This document shows positions 43,229 to 53,872 of a stretch of DNA of 64,000 nucleotides, in pieces. Source of the DNA: Gadus chalcogrammus (taxonomy: Eukaryota > Chordata > Actinopteri > Gadiformes > Gadidae). How positions within the stretch are numbered: the first letter of the stretch is position 1; the number at the start of each line of letters is the position of its first letter. The notes beneath the pieces were generated by a model. That model searched no databases and was not told the origin of the DNA. It saw only the letters and a program-made list of their open reading frames with translations. The stretch lies in contig NC_079418.1 of assembly GCF_026213295.1 (NCBI RefSeq), positions 7,956,806 to 8,020,805 of the forward strand. Direction: 5' to 3'. The position numbers and the translations under genes were made by a program.

Positions 43229-44411
43229 GTGCTAGTGGCCTCTCCCGGTGCACGGCCCCGGCGTCCTGTTTCCACCACCGTATGCTGAAACCCCACCACG
43301 ACACCCCCTTTCCCCCCCCCCCCCCCCGCCTGTGACGTGCTAGTAACCTCTCCAGGTGGGCTGCCCCATTCCCGCATTCCCGTCCCCGCCAACGGCACCA
43401 CCCCCCTCCCACCTGATGCACCCACGTCGCCCGGACCAGGGATCTGCGTTCCGGCACCAGGGGCTGCGGCCCGTTCCCTTAAGGCTTGAGGGCGCCCCTG
43501 GCTGTATTCGCTTCTGTACGCTTCACTGTTTTTAGCCGCTCCCATATCTATGCCCGCGTCTACGCAACCGACGCCGGGAACGTAAATGTTGTTGTTTATA
43601 TCGCTGTCCCACTAGATGGAGCTCGGGGATACACACGGGCGAGATTCCAGGGGCCTTGATTGCCCGTTTATCAGATGAGGTCCTGAGCGCAGTTGAATAA
43701 AAGGGTCTAATGCTCAGGTGGCGCCTTGCGTCCACCTGCCCGTGATGACGCTCAGGGCTATTCCGTGGTTTCAGTTGTTCCCGTGCCCCGTGCCTACCCT
43801 GGATACCCCATGCGTGTGATTGCTTATTGTTACACGACCAGCTAACTCCTCCTCACATCCTTAGTGTGTGGTCACCTAGGGATGGGTTGAGGGGGATTGC
43901 CATTCGTTATGCACCTCATATCTTTCTGATATTATTATTATTATTTAGGGACACATTTCATGGTTGCATTTCTTTCCTGTGATTGTTATGGTGTAGTGTT
44001 TGTGTGATTGTTGCGTTTTTGTTTGTATCGTTATTGTTTACTGTTAGTTTTATTGTTGCATTTTGTTGTTATTGTTATGGTTTGGTGTTGGTTTTGTTGT
44101 GTATCACCTGCTGCCACTTTATTTGGTATTGTCTGTTCGCGATGTAAGGCCGGGGTGGATGCCACCCCCTAGGTGGGGTGTGTATGGCATACCCATGTCT
44201 GAAGCAGGGGTAGCGTTTCTCCCACGTGGTTCCCCATATACCCGGTCCAGCGAGTTGTTTTAGTCCCATGCTCATGGTTGTTTGTTTTTATGATCATTTT
44301 GCCTTCTTTCTGTTATTTCTAAAAAGTGTTATGATGGTAGTCCCGCGCTGAAGTCCTATCCCTCGTACCCCTAATGAGTAAAAGTCGTCTTGCGACGACT
44401 TGAGGGGGATA
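43229..44411 (+). other. Region between env and the 3' LTR
   Basis: Nothing recognisable as a gene. There is a C-run with GTGACGTGCTAG...CTCTCC near 43310-43360 and short ATTATT and TTGTTATTGTT simple repeats at 43933-44095. GAGGGGGAT just before the LTR (44402-44410) is the best polypurine tract candidate, though it is short. Confidence 0.5.
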
Positions 44412-45073
44412 TGTTGGGCAAAATAACCTGCTGAGCACATATAAATATAGCTAACTCCCACCCTAGCTTGAGGAGCACAACACATGGCAGTCACGTTACA
44501 ATATAGTCAGCTTTTAACACATAACACAAACATGATAATATAGTCAGGTCAAGGCCAGAGCCAAGGCCCCATTTCCCAAGCAGGCAAATGGTAGACACTA
44601 ACGGGAGAGCCACATTAATTCATCACACAAGAGATACTTCGATCACACAAGAGATACTTCGAGCACACAAGAGATACTTCGAGAACAAAGGAGACACTGA
44701 GGAGCTCTTCCCCGTTAGTAGGAACACAAGAAGATACACTTGCATACACCAGGGCCTGAGAGCCAAGGTCAAGCAAAAACACACAGAACCACACACACCT
44801 CATCAAGAGGAGGATACAGTATAAAACTGTATCACACAGGGACTCATGACCCTCCCCCTTCTTCTGAAGCAGACCTTCCACGGAGGCGAAGCTCTGGACG
44901 AACCATCAGCGCTGATTAGGGACTTAGACATATTCGATTTCTCACGCTTTATGACTCTGTATAACCGTTGCCACTTTACTTAATAAATCCAAGGTCCTCG
45001 TGCCGATAGACTTTATTACCTCTCCGTCTCATTTTATCTGATCCAGTAACTAGACAGACCGTTTTTCCCTTCA
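44412..45073 (+). repeat. 3' LTR of the endogenous retrovirus
   Basis: 662 bp, with the same sequence as the 5' LTR as far as I can read. It includes the three 20-bp direct repeats at 44623-44682. It is followed directly by the second GGCT target-site copy and the continuing transposase frame. Confidence 0.95.
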
Positions 45074-45077
45074 GGCT

Positions 45078-45971
45078 CTGCTTCGATTGTTGCCTCTGAT
45101 CATTGGTCCACTTGTTCCGGAGGATGAACCTGTATGGCATGTTGTTTTGGATCTAAAGGACATAGTGGAGCTTGTTGTAGCCCCTGTCCACTCTGATGAG
45201 TCAATAGCTTACCTCGAGTTCAAAATTGATGAACATCGCCTGAGATACCAAGACCTTTTTCCCAACAACCGTCTTCGCCCTAAACATCATTTTTTGGAGC
45301 ACTATCCTGCTCTGATTCGCCAATTTGGCCCTCTTGTCCATGCATGGACTATGAGATTTGAGGCAAAACATAGTGTCTTCAAACAGATTGCTCGCCATAC
45401 CAACTGTTTCAAAAACATATCTCTCACTCTTGCAAGAAAACATCAGCTTGCAATTGCCTCTGACTTGCACTGTCTTCACCATAGGACACCTTTGTCGGTA
45501 ACAAGTACCCGTCAACAAAATTTTTCAACTTTTTCGGCAGCGACGGATCCGTCATCCAATCAGATCGCGTATGCATCAGTACCCGTGGATGTTTTGCAAG
45601 GTGACATTGCAGCTGCTATTAAGCAAAGATTACCAGATGAGACTGATGTCCACATTACAAACTTTGCTTCATACAATGGAATGAATTACAACAAAGGAAT
45701 GATTCTTGTCCATGGGCAATTATTTGGTCCGCCCGAGTAAGCTGAAATTCTGCAGATTTGTATTTTGCAAGGCAAGATACATTTTATTTTAAAAAAGTTC
45801 TCTTGTTGGTATAGAGAGCATTTTCGAGCTTTTGAATTGGACACGTCACATGTGAGAGAGGTGGCTCTGATTGAGCATGGGGAACTACTCGATGACTACC
45901 CGTTAGCTGCCTATTCAGTGGTATGCCTGCGTCTGGTTTCTCTGAAGAGACACACTAACTTGCACGGATAA
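45078..45971 (+). pseudogene. CACTA/EnSpm-like transposase, 3' part
   Basis: The frame resumes as LLRLLPLIIGPLVPEDEPVW and continues through LKDIVELVVAPVHSDESIAYL, FPNNRLRPKHHFLEHYPALIRQFGPL, TMRFEAKHSVFK and FGPPE. A TAA at 45738-45740 then interrupts it, and the same frame goes on with AEILQICILQGKIHF...CWYREHFRAFEL to 45971. A 54-bp segment at 45522-45575 is identical to Harbinger subterminal DNA and adds foreign residues without breaking the frame. Together with the provirus and the poly-A frameshift, this copy is dead. Confidence 0.7.
45522..45575. repeat. 54-bp patch of Harbinger sequence inside the transposase frame
   Basis: An exact reverse-complement match to 31419-31472, near the right end of the Harbinger element. 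The patch and about 20 flanking bases sit between two copies of AGTACCCGT (45504-45512 and 45578-45586). Confidence 0.85.
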
Positions 45972-46477
45972 TGGGAGTAATGTTTGTAAGTATTCACACC
46001 CACAATCAACCCAATCATGTTCTCATCATAGACTGTTATCTTCAAGGTGAAGTCAAAATCAATACATTTCTTCTCACCTTCCCTGTATTTGCCAAACAAA
46101 AAGACGAGCCTTCTCCATAATCGCTGACTTAAACTTTAATTTTGTGAAGTCTGGTTTAGTGGTTTCCTAATGTTGGGATTTTATTGATGGTGTTTACATT
46201 TACATTTAGGGCATTTAGCAGACGCTTTTATCCAAAGCGACTTACATCGGTTAACACACATTGACACACCGACGGCAGAGTTAACCATGCAAGGCGACAG
46301 CCAGCTCGTCAGGAGCAATTAGGGTTAAGTGTCTTGCTAAGGACTGTCTTGCTGGTACATCTAAGGACCTGTGCATTGTACCTGTCAAATAAACATCACA
46401 AGCCATCACACAGTTTGTACAAAAAGTGCCTATTGTGCCAAATTCAACCTTTTTGTTTGTGTTTTCAGGTCTCCATA
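45972..46477. other. Probable intron/spacer containing a widespread fish repeat
   Basis: 46189-46325 contains TTTAGGGCATTTAGCAGACGCTTTTATCC and CAAAGCGACTTACA, a very common short interspersed sequence in teleost genomes. GTTTTCAG at 46461-46468 is a good splice acceptor for the next frame. No gene lies in between. Confidence 0.5.
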
Positions 46478-46800
46478 ATGACCCAGCCTATGATACTTAG
46501 GGTCATCCTGGGTGAAGACGATGCCCGAAAAATCGTTCTGCCAGCAGGGAGACCAGACTCCATCGAGGAATTGATAAAGACGTTAAAGCAAAATTTTGGA
46601 TTGGACCAGGACTTTCGTCTACAATATCAGGACGCCGATTTTGGGATGGAATTTATTAATCTTTCAGCGATCGCGGAAATTGACAACAAAGCCACCTTAA
46701 AGGTGGTCTATTTGCATAATTCTTCTGCAGAAGAATCAATTACGCTCCAGCTAGTACCTGTTGAGCACCTTGATGTAGAGCTTAGATCGGGCCGAAAAAT
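46478..46800 (+). pseudogene. PB1-like N-terminal domain protein, truncated (second CACTA-associated frame)
   Basis: The frame starts MTQPMILRVILGEDDARKIV ten bases after a CAG acceptor. It has the alternating pattern of a PB1/ubiquitin-like fold (IEELIKTLKQNFGL, FRLQYQDADFGMEFINL, ATLKVVYL). Multicopy fish proteins with this start are usually annotated sterile alpha motif domain-containing protein 3-like and commonly sit beside transposase frames of the upstream type. After about residue 105 it runs into an unrelated CCCGACC/GGCCCGG-rich repeat (46790-46860) and ends, so it is truncated. Confidence 0.5.
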
Positions 46801-47455
46801 CAAACCCGACCCTATCCGAGCCCGTGCTCATTCGAGCCCGGCCCGGCCCGGCCCGGTACATTAACTGTCATGATGAGCCCGCGACCGATTTAAACCCGAC
46901 CATTTCTTAAAGGGGTAGTTCGGAATTTTGGACATAGGGCCTGATTCCCAAGTGAGCATTGGTATTCTATATCACTGGAGACAGTTTTCAACACATTTCA
47001 TACAGTCCTTCTAGTTGCAGAGTTTGCTCGTGCTAGGCTAGCGCAAGTCAACGGGCAATGCTAGCCTGCTATTAAAAACAGTCATACCCACTCCACAGTA
47101 CACCCGAGGTAAATCAATTATAACGACAGACTATAAATCTAAATGTCTGTTTATAGAATGTTAGAAATAAAACCAACCTTGCATTGCATTGCATTTTGAG
47201 GGAATTGCGGGGTCTCAGCAGCAGTGTTTATATTCCTGTACGTAGGCTACGGCAGCGGCGGACTGATACCTACCTAGGTTACCTGCCGCTGTCATTGCTA
47301 CAAACGCAGAGTACAGTGAACGAAGGAATTCTATAAGCGTATTCAATTAACAAGATATGCCCACGTTTGGAGGAGTTAGCGATGCATCTGCTTTTGAAGA
47401 CGATTATGAGTAATTTGTTGTATCCAACGAACCGTACATGTACGAGCCGGTGTTA
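46801..47455. repeat. Interspersed repeats up to the assembly gap
   Basis: 46790-46910 is a GGCCCGGCCCGG/CCCGACC-rich repeat. 46909 begins TAAAGGGGTAGTTCGGAATTTTGG, the edge of a common teleost DNA-element-like repeat that runs toward the gap. No gene is seen. Confidence 0.5.
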
Positions 47456-47555
47456 NNNNNNNNNNNNNNNNNNNNNNNNNNNNNNNNNNNNNNNNNNNNN
47501 NNNNNNNNNNNNNNNNNNNNNNNNNNNNNNNNNNNNNNNNNNNNNNNNNNNNNNN
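47456..47555. other. Assembly gap (100 N)
   Basis: Exactly 100 N, the conventional size for a scaffold gap of unknown length. Left-right relations across it, including the link between the plus-strand PB1-like frame and the minus-strand exons at 48.3-49.8 kb, are not guaranteed. Confidence 1.
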
Positions 47556-47734
47556 TGAGTCACTCACTCTAAAGTAGATTACGAACTCACACACTGAACC
47601 AGTATGTATGAATGATCTATATTGTACATAGCAGTAAATATGCTTTAATTGTATAATTTCAAATCTTTTAAAATAATGAAATTAAGTTATAAAACTCATA
47701 TCAGAATTATAGTACTTTAACTTTCCTGTTACAA

Positions 47735-48248
47735 TAAACACCACATTACTTATATAGCGCTTTTCTTGACACTCAAAGTGCATCACATGGAAGGGGGACC
47801 TCACTAGCAACCACCCCAAGTGTAGCACCCACCTGGGTGATGCACGGCAGCCATTATGCACCAGAACGCTCACCACACACCAGCTTGAGTGGTGAGGGAG
47901 TGAACGAGCCAATTACAGTGGGGAATGATTAGGGGGCCACATTGAATGAGCCAGGTGGGAATTTAGCCAGAACACCGGGGAATCCCCTACTCTTTGCCAT
48001 GGGATCTTTAATGAGCACAATGAATCAGGACCTCGGTTTAACGTCTCATCCGAAGGACGGCATCTCCTACAGTGCAGTGTCCCCGTAACTGCACTGGGCA
48101 TTGGGATCTATCATTTGGCCAGAGGGAAGAGTGCCAATTGCACCCACAAACACCACTTCCAGCGGCAACCTAGTTTCCAAGGAGCTCTCTCATCCAAGTA
48201 CTAACTAGGACCACACCTGCTTAGCTCAGTAATTCTAAGACAGGTATC
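47735..48248 (-). mobile_element. 5S-rRNA-derived SINE (SINE3-like)
   Basis: Read on the minus strand, the head (about 48248-48190) matches the 5S rRNA internal region: GAGCTAAGCAGG...CTAGTTAGTACTTGGATGAGAGA. A body follows with GGAGATGCCGTCCTTCGGATGAGACG and CATTAAAGATCCCATGGCA, then a tail AAAAGCGCTATATAAGTAATG that resembles an L2-type LINE 3' end. This head-body-LINE-tail layout is that of 5S-headed fish SINEs mobilised by L2-like LINEs. Confidence 0.8.
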
Positions 48249-48296
48249 TGGCGGCTGGCATAACAGTTGTTATAACAATGAATGAGCACTACTTAC

Positions 48297-48390
48297 AAAT
48301 CCCTCTTCTCCTCTCCCATCTTGATTTTGAGTGACGGGAAAGTGCTACCATAGATCTGGCCAACTTGGATTTGTCTTCACTTGTGGATAA
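48297..48390 (-). pseudogene. Minus-strand exon of a SAMD3-like multicopy gene (third exon seen)
   Basis: 94 nt between TCGACAG and GTAAGT. One frame reads STSEDKSKLARSMVAL and the next frame reads FPSLKIKMGEEKRDL. Together these match the expected continuation, so one base appears to be missing at CACTTTCCC. Either the gene is decayed or the consensus is short by one T. Confidence 0.45.
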
Positions 48391-48639
48391 CTGTCGATTA
48401 AAAAAATAATTCAAATCAGTGAAGTTAAAAGTTAAAAGAGTATACAGCTATCTTACAGACTTTTTAAACAGGCTTTCTTTCAGTCTATAACTATGTCACT
48501 ACTTTCAAAAGTACTGATATACATTGTATTGATATTTTCAATGTACAATAGAAGTGAGTATTAATATTGAAACATTTTAAAAGAAGCGCTTTAAGTACCT
48601 ATAAGCTAAAGTGAATTGTAAAATGGTGTATTAACTTAC

Positions 48640-48791
48640 AATCCCTTCCTCTCAATCAACTCACTGACAGCGATTTTAACAAGGAGTTTCCTTGAAGACT
48701 CTGAGAGTGTTCCAGAGGCCTCATAATCTGCTAGAACACTTGCACCTTTCCTCACAAGAACTGCTCTCAGAGTTTCAACACCAATGGGATC
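48640..48791 (-). CDS. Minus-strand exon of a SAMD3-like multicopy gene (second exon seen)
   Basis: 152 nt between CATCAACAG and GTAAGT, reading DPIGVETLRAVLVRKGASVL then LSESSRKLLVKIAVSELIERK with no stop. The pattern is typical of fish multicopy proteins annotated sterile alpha motif domain-containing 3-like or uncharacterised. These appear to be transposon-associated or domesticated genes; the function is unknown. Confidence 0.5.
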
Positions 48792-49580
48792 CTGTTGATG
48801 GGAAGAAAACAACAAATAAAATCCACATAATACATGAACCATTTCTGATGATTTCAGTGTTCATTAGTACAGAAAGTATTCACTGCATGCATTGTTGACT
48901 ACTGGATGAATGAAGTAGTTCCCAAAGACCAGTCACACAATTATGACAAGTAATGCTTATTACTACATAGCTAAGATGTTCACTTGAGTGTTGACCTTCA
49001 TCACATGTTTGTCCTGTCAGCCATTCTTGTTCTATACTGTACATTCTAGTAGCTCTAGTACACTTTTGTTTGCAAAGTTGCAAGCCCCATAATATCTATT
49101 TCCAATTAGTATTTTTCATGTTATCACATTAGTTGGTGTACATACCCTGATTTGATTTGTTTCAATGCATCCGACTGTTCAGTCTTAAAATGTTACAAGA
49201 GACAATTATTATTATCAAACATCACTTGTATTGGTCATTGTGTCTATACTAAAGCGGTAGTAGTTATTAGAATATTCAAATCATAGTGGTACTTTTCTTG
49301 TTCTTTGTTTAATTCGTTATATTATGTTATCGCATTAGATGATTAGATGATAGATGATACCCTGATTTGATTTGTTGGGACTATTTCAACTGCATCCGAG
49401 TGTTCAGTCTTAAAATGTTACAAGAGACAAATTATTATTATCAAACATCCCTTGTATATATTGGTCATTGTGTCTATGCTAAGGCAGTAGTAGTTATTTA
49501 GAATATACAAATAGTGGTACTTTTCTTGTTTCTTTGTTCATTCGTTATTTAAAGAATTATCATTGCAAAGATACATACCA
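48792..49580. other. Intron between minus-strand exons, with a roughly 235-bp duplication
   Basis: No exon is seen. TTGATTTGTT...TTCAGTCTTAAAATGTTACAAGAGACA...CATTGTGTCTATaCTAA occurs twice (49148-49310 and 49370-49545), with minor differences. Confidence 0.5.
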
Positions 49581-49838
49581 ACATTGATGCTTCACGTGTC
49601 TTGAAAAACACCTGGAACTTGTCCATGTGTTGAACAAAGTCATGGCAGTCTATATCAATGATCATTCAAATTCAGGGGAGAATTTGAGAATTCTGTCACA
49701 TTCAAGGAGTTCACTGTTAAGGAGTAGTGTTGCATTCGATTTGCAGTCATCTACTATCTCTTCAACAGACTCCAGCTGAAATATTTTTTTGCTGATTTCC
49801 TGTCATCCAGAAATATGGTAACAAGCGATTTCGGCATC
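49581..49838 (-). pseudogene. Minus-strand first coding exon of the same gene, with frameshifts
   Basis: An ATG at about 49838 begins MAMPKSLVTIFLDDRKSAKK. After an A7 run the coding pattern continues one frame over (QLESVEEIVDDCKSNATLLL...CDRILKFSPEF), then shifts again to CHDFVQHMDKFQVFFKTREASML before a GTATGT donor. Two apparent one-base errors in 258 nt break the frame. The exon lies just outside the mapped start of the giant inverted repeat (49946). Confidence 0.45.
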
Positions 49839-50329
49839 GCCATGTCCCTTGTAGCTGCAACAAAATAGATTCTTTAAATTTGATATCACACCATATTGTG
49901 AACACATAACTTATTTCAACTTCCATACTGTTTAAATTTTAAATTATTCAGCATTTCCAAAATAAGAACACACAATCTTGGTGACTAGCGAACTGGTCAG
50001 AAACTAAATGTTACTTTAGGCTATTATCAAAATGCCAGCATTGATTACCGTTTCATTAATGCGTCACATTATTGCTTAACCTGCACCCCAAAAAAGCAAA
50101 CTACACACTCTATAAACTATAAACGATAGCTAATCATAACGTTATGCATAGATGTAGTTCAACACTGGGTCTAACTGCATGCAATAACGTTTCATCAAAC
50201 CGTGTTCACTAACGTTAGTGTCACGTTCGGAATACAAATGTGTTTTCCTGGCAGCGCGGTAAATGCATTGAGTTAATTCAACATCGCTAACTTGTAGATT
50301 ATACAGAACATGTTCTAATGTTATGTCCT

Positions 50330-50590
50330 GGAGCTAGGGTGGCCATTCGTCCGGCTTTAGGCCGGACAGTCCGGCTTTTAAATGCCCTGTCCGGCTACAG
50401 AAGCAGCCTTAAGCCGGACACTCATTTGTCCTCCTTTTGAGAAAATAATAATAAAGGTCCGCCTTTTGGAAGTGTCGCGCGAATGTTCCAGATGTAAACA
50501 GGGAGCGATCGCCCCTGAAATATCCCATCTTTCAAAGGCTGTAATAGGGGCTAGAGACCCTCGGGGCGGGAGGAAATAACGCAATTTGCG
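50330..50590. repeat. CCGGACAGTCCGGC-type interspersed repeat (left-arm copy)
   Basis: It starts CTAGGGTGGCCATTCGTCCGGC and contains three CCGGmC palindromic words, then a decayed GGGGCTAGAGACCCTCGGGGCGGGAGG block. ORFs on both strands here are not supported as genes. The mirror copy is at 63355-63612. Confidence 0.6.
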
Positions 50591-51489
50591 ATCAAATCGG
50601 CGATAAAATAGCCGAAATAACGAAATAACGATATAACGGCATATAAAAAACAGGACTACACTCACGTTACCTGACCTTAGGTTCTATGTCTGTTATGACT
50701 GTCACTTAAAGCTTGTAACCACCGATTGTTCGGAATAAAAACGGTCACGTTATCTATGCAACTAACGTTAAGTGAATTAAATCAATAACGGTGGTTATCA
50801 TGATTTATAGTAGTAGTACGTTAGATATGTTGTAACTTATCGTAATGTGTAACGTAGATAGTAGTTTGTAGTTTTGACATCCTGAGCCCTAGCATTTCAT
50901 ACCTTGTTACAAGGTCATACCAGTTCCCACGAACAAAGCAAGGTTTCCCGCCTGTAATGTTAGCAATCATAGCTTCTAGCGTTAGCATTCTAGCTGCTTT
51001 CCACCGAATTCGCTAGCTGAATTAGCTATCTTAAAATACATACCAATGTGGTCAGCTTGCTAACGTTAGCTGTCCATAGCTAAAACTTTACCCAAAATGC
51101 GGATTTACCCACATAGTAATACGAGTTGACATAACGTTAGAATATTTAGTTTCTACATGTATGGCAGTGTTTTTCAAAGTGTGTTAATGTAAGGTCAGGG
51201 TTGACTTACATGGATAGTCTAGCATAACGATTGCTTATCAATAACCTAGCTGCTAGAGCTACTTGGCTAACATCGATGCTGGACTTTATTTTAGTTTATT
51301 ATCGTTTAACCTTTACAATATTGCAAGTTGCAACAGTCTTTAAATAAACATAACAAATACGTCTGAAGACATGGGTCTACCTTACCTTTTATTCAGACAT
51401 TTACATCCACTGTGTGCCAGTGCCACCTTCCAACTTCTTCAAGTGCGCGCCAAGATAAAATGAAGTGCTGAGAAAAATAACTTCTCTTC

Positions 51490-51665
51490 TCAGGGTAACG
51501 GCTCATCCAGGACACCAGGGATTGGCCAATAATTTAAACACATTTTGTGTTGGGCAGTATATTCCAGTAATATAACACATTAACAACACAAAATAACACA
51601 AATTGTGTTAAAATTGTGATAACACAAAAAATGTGTAATTATTTAACACATCATTTTTGAGAGTG
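51490..51665. repeat. AACACAAAATGTGTT-type MITE (left-arm copy)
   Basis: Multiple inverted ACACAAAnTGTGTT words and an AT-rich centre; the mirror copy is at about 62275-62450. It ends exactly at GAGAGTGTTCCACTCCCAAAAC, where the MADF fragment begins. Confidence 0.55.
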
Positions 51666-51668
51666 TTC

Positions 51669-51813
51669 CACTCCCAAAACTACTGCAATTAAATGCCACG
51701 CTTTGTCCTTCCGGCCATTGTCCTTGGATGATTGGATGATTTGGTACATAAATGACTTCATGTTGCTGAACTTCGACAATGAGTCTCTCGTCGTCCATGT
51801 TGCCGACCCTCTG
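51669..51813 (-). pseudogene. MADF exon fragment (left-arm copy)
   Basis: It corresponds to the orphan exon at 12143-12275 (MDDERLIVEVQQHEVIYVP). The middle is altered: CATCCTTTTTATAAGGAAAATG is replaced by a CATCCAATCATCCAAGGACAATG version that breaks the fold. No splice donor remains. The mirror copy is at 62137-62277. Confidence 0.65.
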
Positions 51814-51905
51814 AGACCCTTTGATTGATTGACTGCTGACCTGTGAAGTTGTGATAGGCTACGTGAGCTGAGTATTGTGTTTTATTTTGAAAATTGCCGG
51901 ATGCT

Positions 51906-52882
51906 CAGTGGTTTTCAAACTGTGGGGCGCGCCCCCCCTGGGGGGCGCCAGAGTTCTTCAGGGGGGGCGCGACGTGAGAAAAAAATAAACCCGAAGAAAA
52001 ACCTGAAAGTCGATGATTCAAATCATCAATCGTACTTCAACTGTAGAAGTAACCTAACTAAATCAATTTTCAACCGTTTATCTTCGTGCAAACCATTTAA
52101 CAAATCTACACACTTGTATCTTCAATAATATCTAAACAGAATTTCAATATCATTTAAAATTTCTTCAGAATCACAGTTTAGTTTCATACCGCTTCGTTTC
52201 AGCTGTTTTCATTGAAGAGTCAGCCCATTCTGATACACCTACTTCTAGACATTGTAACTCATTCATTTTTCAACCGTTTACCATCGTTCAAACCATTGAA
52301 CAAATCTACACACTTGTATCTTCAATACTATCCGGAATTTTATAGCATTTATACTTTTTTCAGAATCACAGTTTAGTTTCAAACCGGCATCGTTTTCAGT
52401 TGCTTATAATAATTTAGGTCACCATAGCAACGCCGGTAAACAAACCCCGCCGAATAGTCGAATCTCTGGACTGAAAAAGCAGATCTGATTTGACTCTGAA
52501 AATTCAGAGTCGGGGAACCTTATTGAATCTGTGTAAACTGGCAGTTTACACAGATTAAGATGTTCAAAAGTATTTAAAAAAGGTTAAGCTAAAACATGCT
52601 TAGATAAAGTTGTTAAATTGTGTTAAGAAATGTGTTTAAAAACGCACAAAGATGTTTTAATGTTTCAGAAATATGTTTAAAATGTTTAAAAAAATATGTT
52701 TCAAATGTTTAAAAAATATGTTTCAAATGTTTTAAAATTATGATCAGAGATGTTTAAAATGTGTAAAATAATTAAGATAGCTTTCAAAACACAGGTCTTT
52801 AGAACATTTTTTATTTGGGGGGGCTCAGCTGATTTTTTTTCTCTGAGGGGGGGCTCACTCTCTCACACTTTGAAAGCCCCTG
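51906..52882. mobile_element. hAT-like non-autonomous element, 977 bp (left-arm copy)
   Basis: The ends are CAGTGGTTTTCAAACTG and, reversed, CAGGGGCTTTCAAAGTG, the CAGnGGTTTTCAAA form typical of many hAT elements. It interrupts the sequence that is continuous at 19573-19590 (GGATGCTCTATGG). A clean 8-bp target duplication is not visible. Internally it has a (GTTTAAAATG)-like array and a hairpin at 52515-52560. Confidence 0.75.
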
Positions 52883-53196
52883 CTCTATGGCTTATACTTT
52901 TTCACTTCCTGCACAGAGCTCTTAATCCTAGGCTCGATCTGCTCTGTTGAAATTGACGCGGTTCAGCAACGACTTGCGTCAAAAATAGAAGTGCTACGGA
53001 ATGATAGCGCTGCGGCGTGGTGAGCCGCTCCTTGGACGCTCTTGAGACGTTCTGCAGCGCCCCTGGTGGAAATGGTCTCATTGATTAGAGTGGAAGATAT
53101 CTACTGCGGTGACCGCGGCCAAGATGTGCCGCAGCCGGCTGTAACGCGTCCGGTGGAATCGGCCCGTTAGACGATTCAGTTTCCTCAGCTGTACTC

Positions 53197-53436
53197 CTCA
53201 AGGATCTAGGATTAAGAGCGGGTGCGTATAGTTGTTTGAGCTACTACCAAGCCTGCTTGGATGCATTTCAGATGCATACATTTGTATCCATGAAGCATCC
53301 CGTATGGTTCAACTGTCCTGCAGGTAGAGAGCAACGTGTAGCACGTCCGACTGGGCTTTTTCCTGAACAGTCCAAATGACTTCAGACGTCTGCGCAATGT
53401 TGACATACTCATAGAAATGCCCTCCTCACTTTTAAG
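53197..53436 (-). pseudogene. Integrase-type transposase fragment (left-arm copy, frameshifted)
   Basis: The minus strand reads GISMSMSTLRRRLKSFGLF, then loses frame at single-base deletions, and later reads YGMLHGYKCMHLKCIQAGLVV. This resembles the N-terminal part of rve-integrase transposases (Ginger-like) common in fish. The right-arm copy (60489-60731) keeps one frame through the same region. Confidence 0.5.
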
Positions 53437-53783
53437 CAGTGTTGGGAACGTTACTTTAAAAAATGAGTTAAAGTTACTCACTACTTGTTCCAAAAAGTAA
53501 CTGAGTTAGTAACTGAATTACTCTATAATAAAAGTAACTAGTTACCAGGGAAAGTAACTATTTGCGTTACTGTAAAAAAAGAAAATAATTTTGATTTTTC
53601 TGAGCAGTTTTCACTTGGCCTCAATGTGTTAAATGTTGAACTGCCCATTCAAGGCCCTGATACACTTCCAACTGAATTTCAATTTGCTGTGGAAGGCTGT
53701 GGAACATCTGCCGATACTACAGAAAATGACAACTTTTTATCGGATTGCTCCGGACTCGCCATTTCTGCTGCTTCATCAAATCT

Positions 53784-53872
<89 letters not shown>

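Larger units (their letters stand above)
34630..45073 (+). mobile_element. Endogenous retrovirus, 10.4 kb, pol-deleted, with paired LTRs
   Basis: Two 662-bp LTRs that I read as identical are flanked by GGCT (34626-34629 and 45074-45077). A tRNA-Trp primer-binding site follows the 5' LTR. The order is a long leader with two minisatellites, a gammaretrovirus-like gag joined to an integrase zinc-finger remnant, the integrase C-terminal domain, env, a 1.2-kb tail, a weak purine tract and the LTR. Protease, reverse transcriptase, RNase H and the integrase core are absent. It inserted in the same orientation into the CACTA-like transposase. Confidence 0.92.

Noticed and set aside
47367..47594. ORFs crossing the N gap
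   Set aside because: Most residues are unknown; meaningless.
48190..48248. Genuine 5S rRNA gene
   Set aside because: Only the internal promoter region resembles 5S, with substitutions, and it is followed by a SINE body and LINE-like tail.
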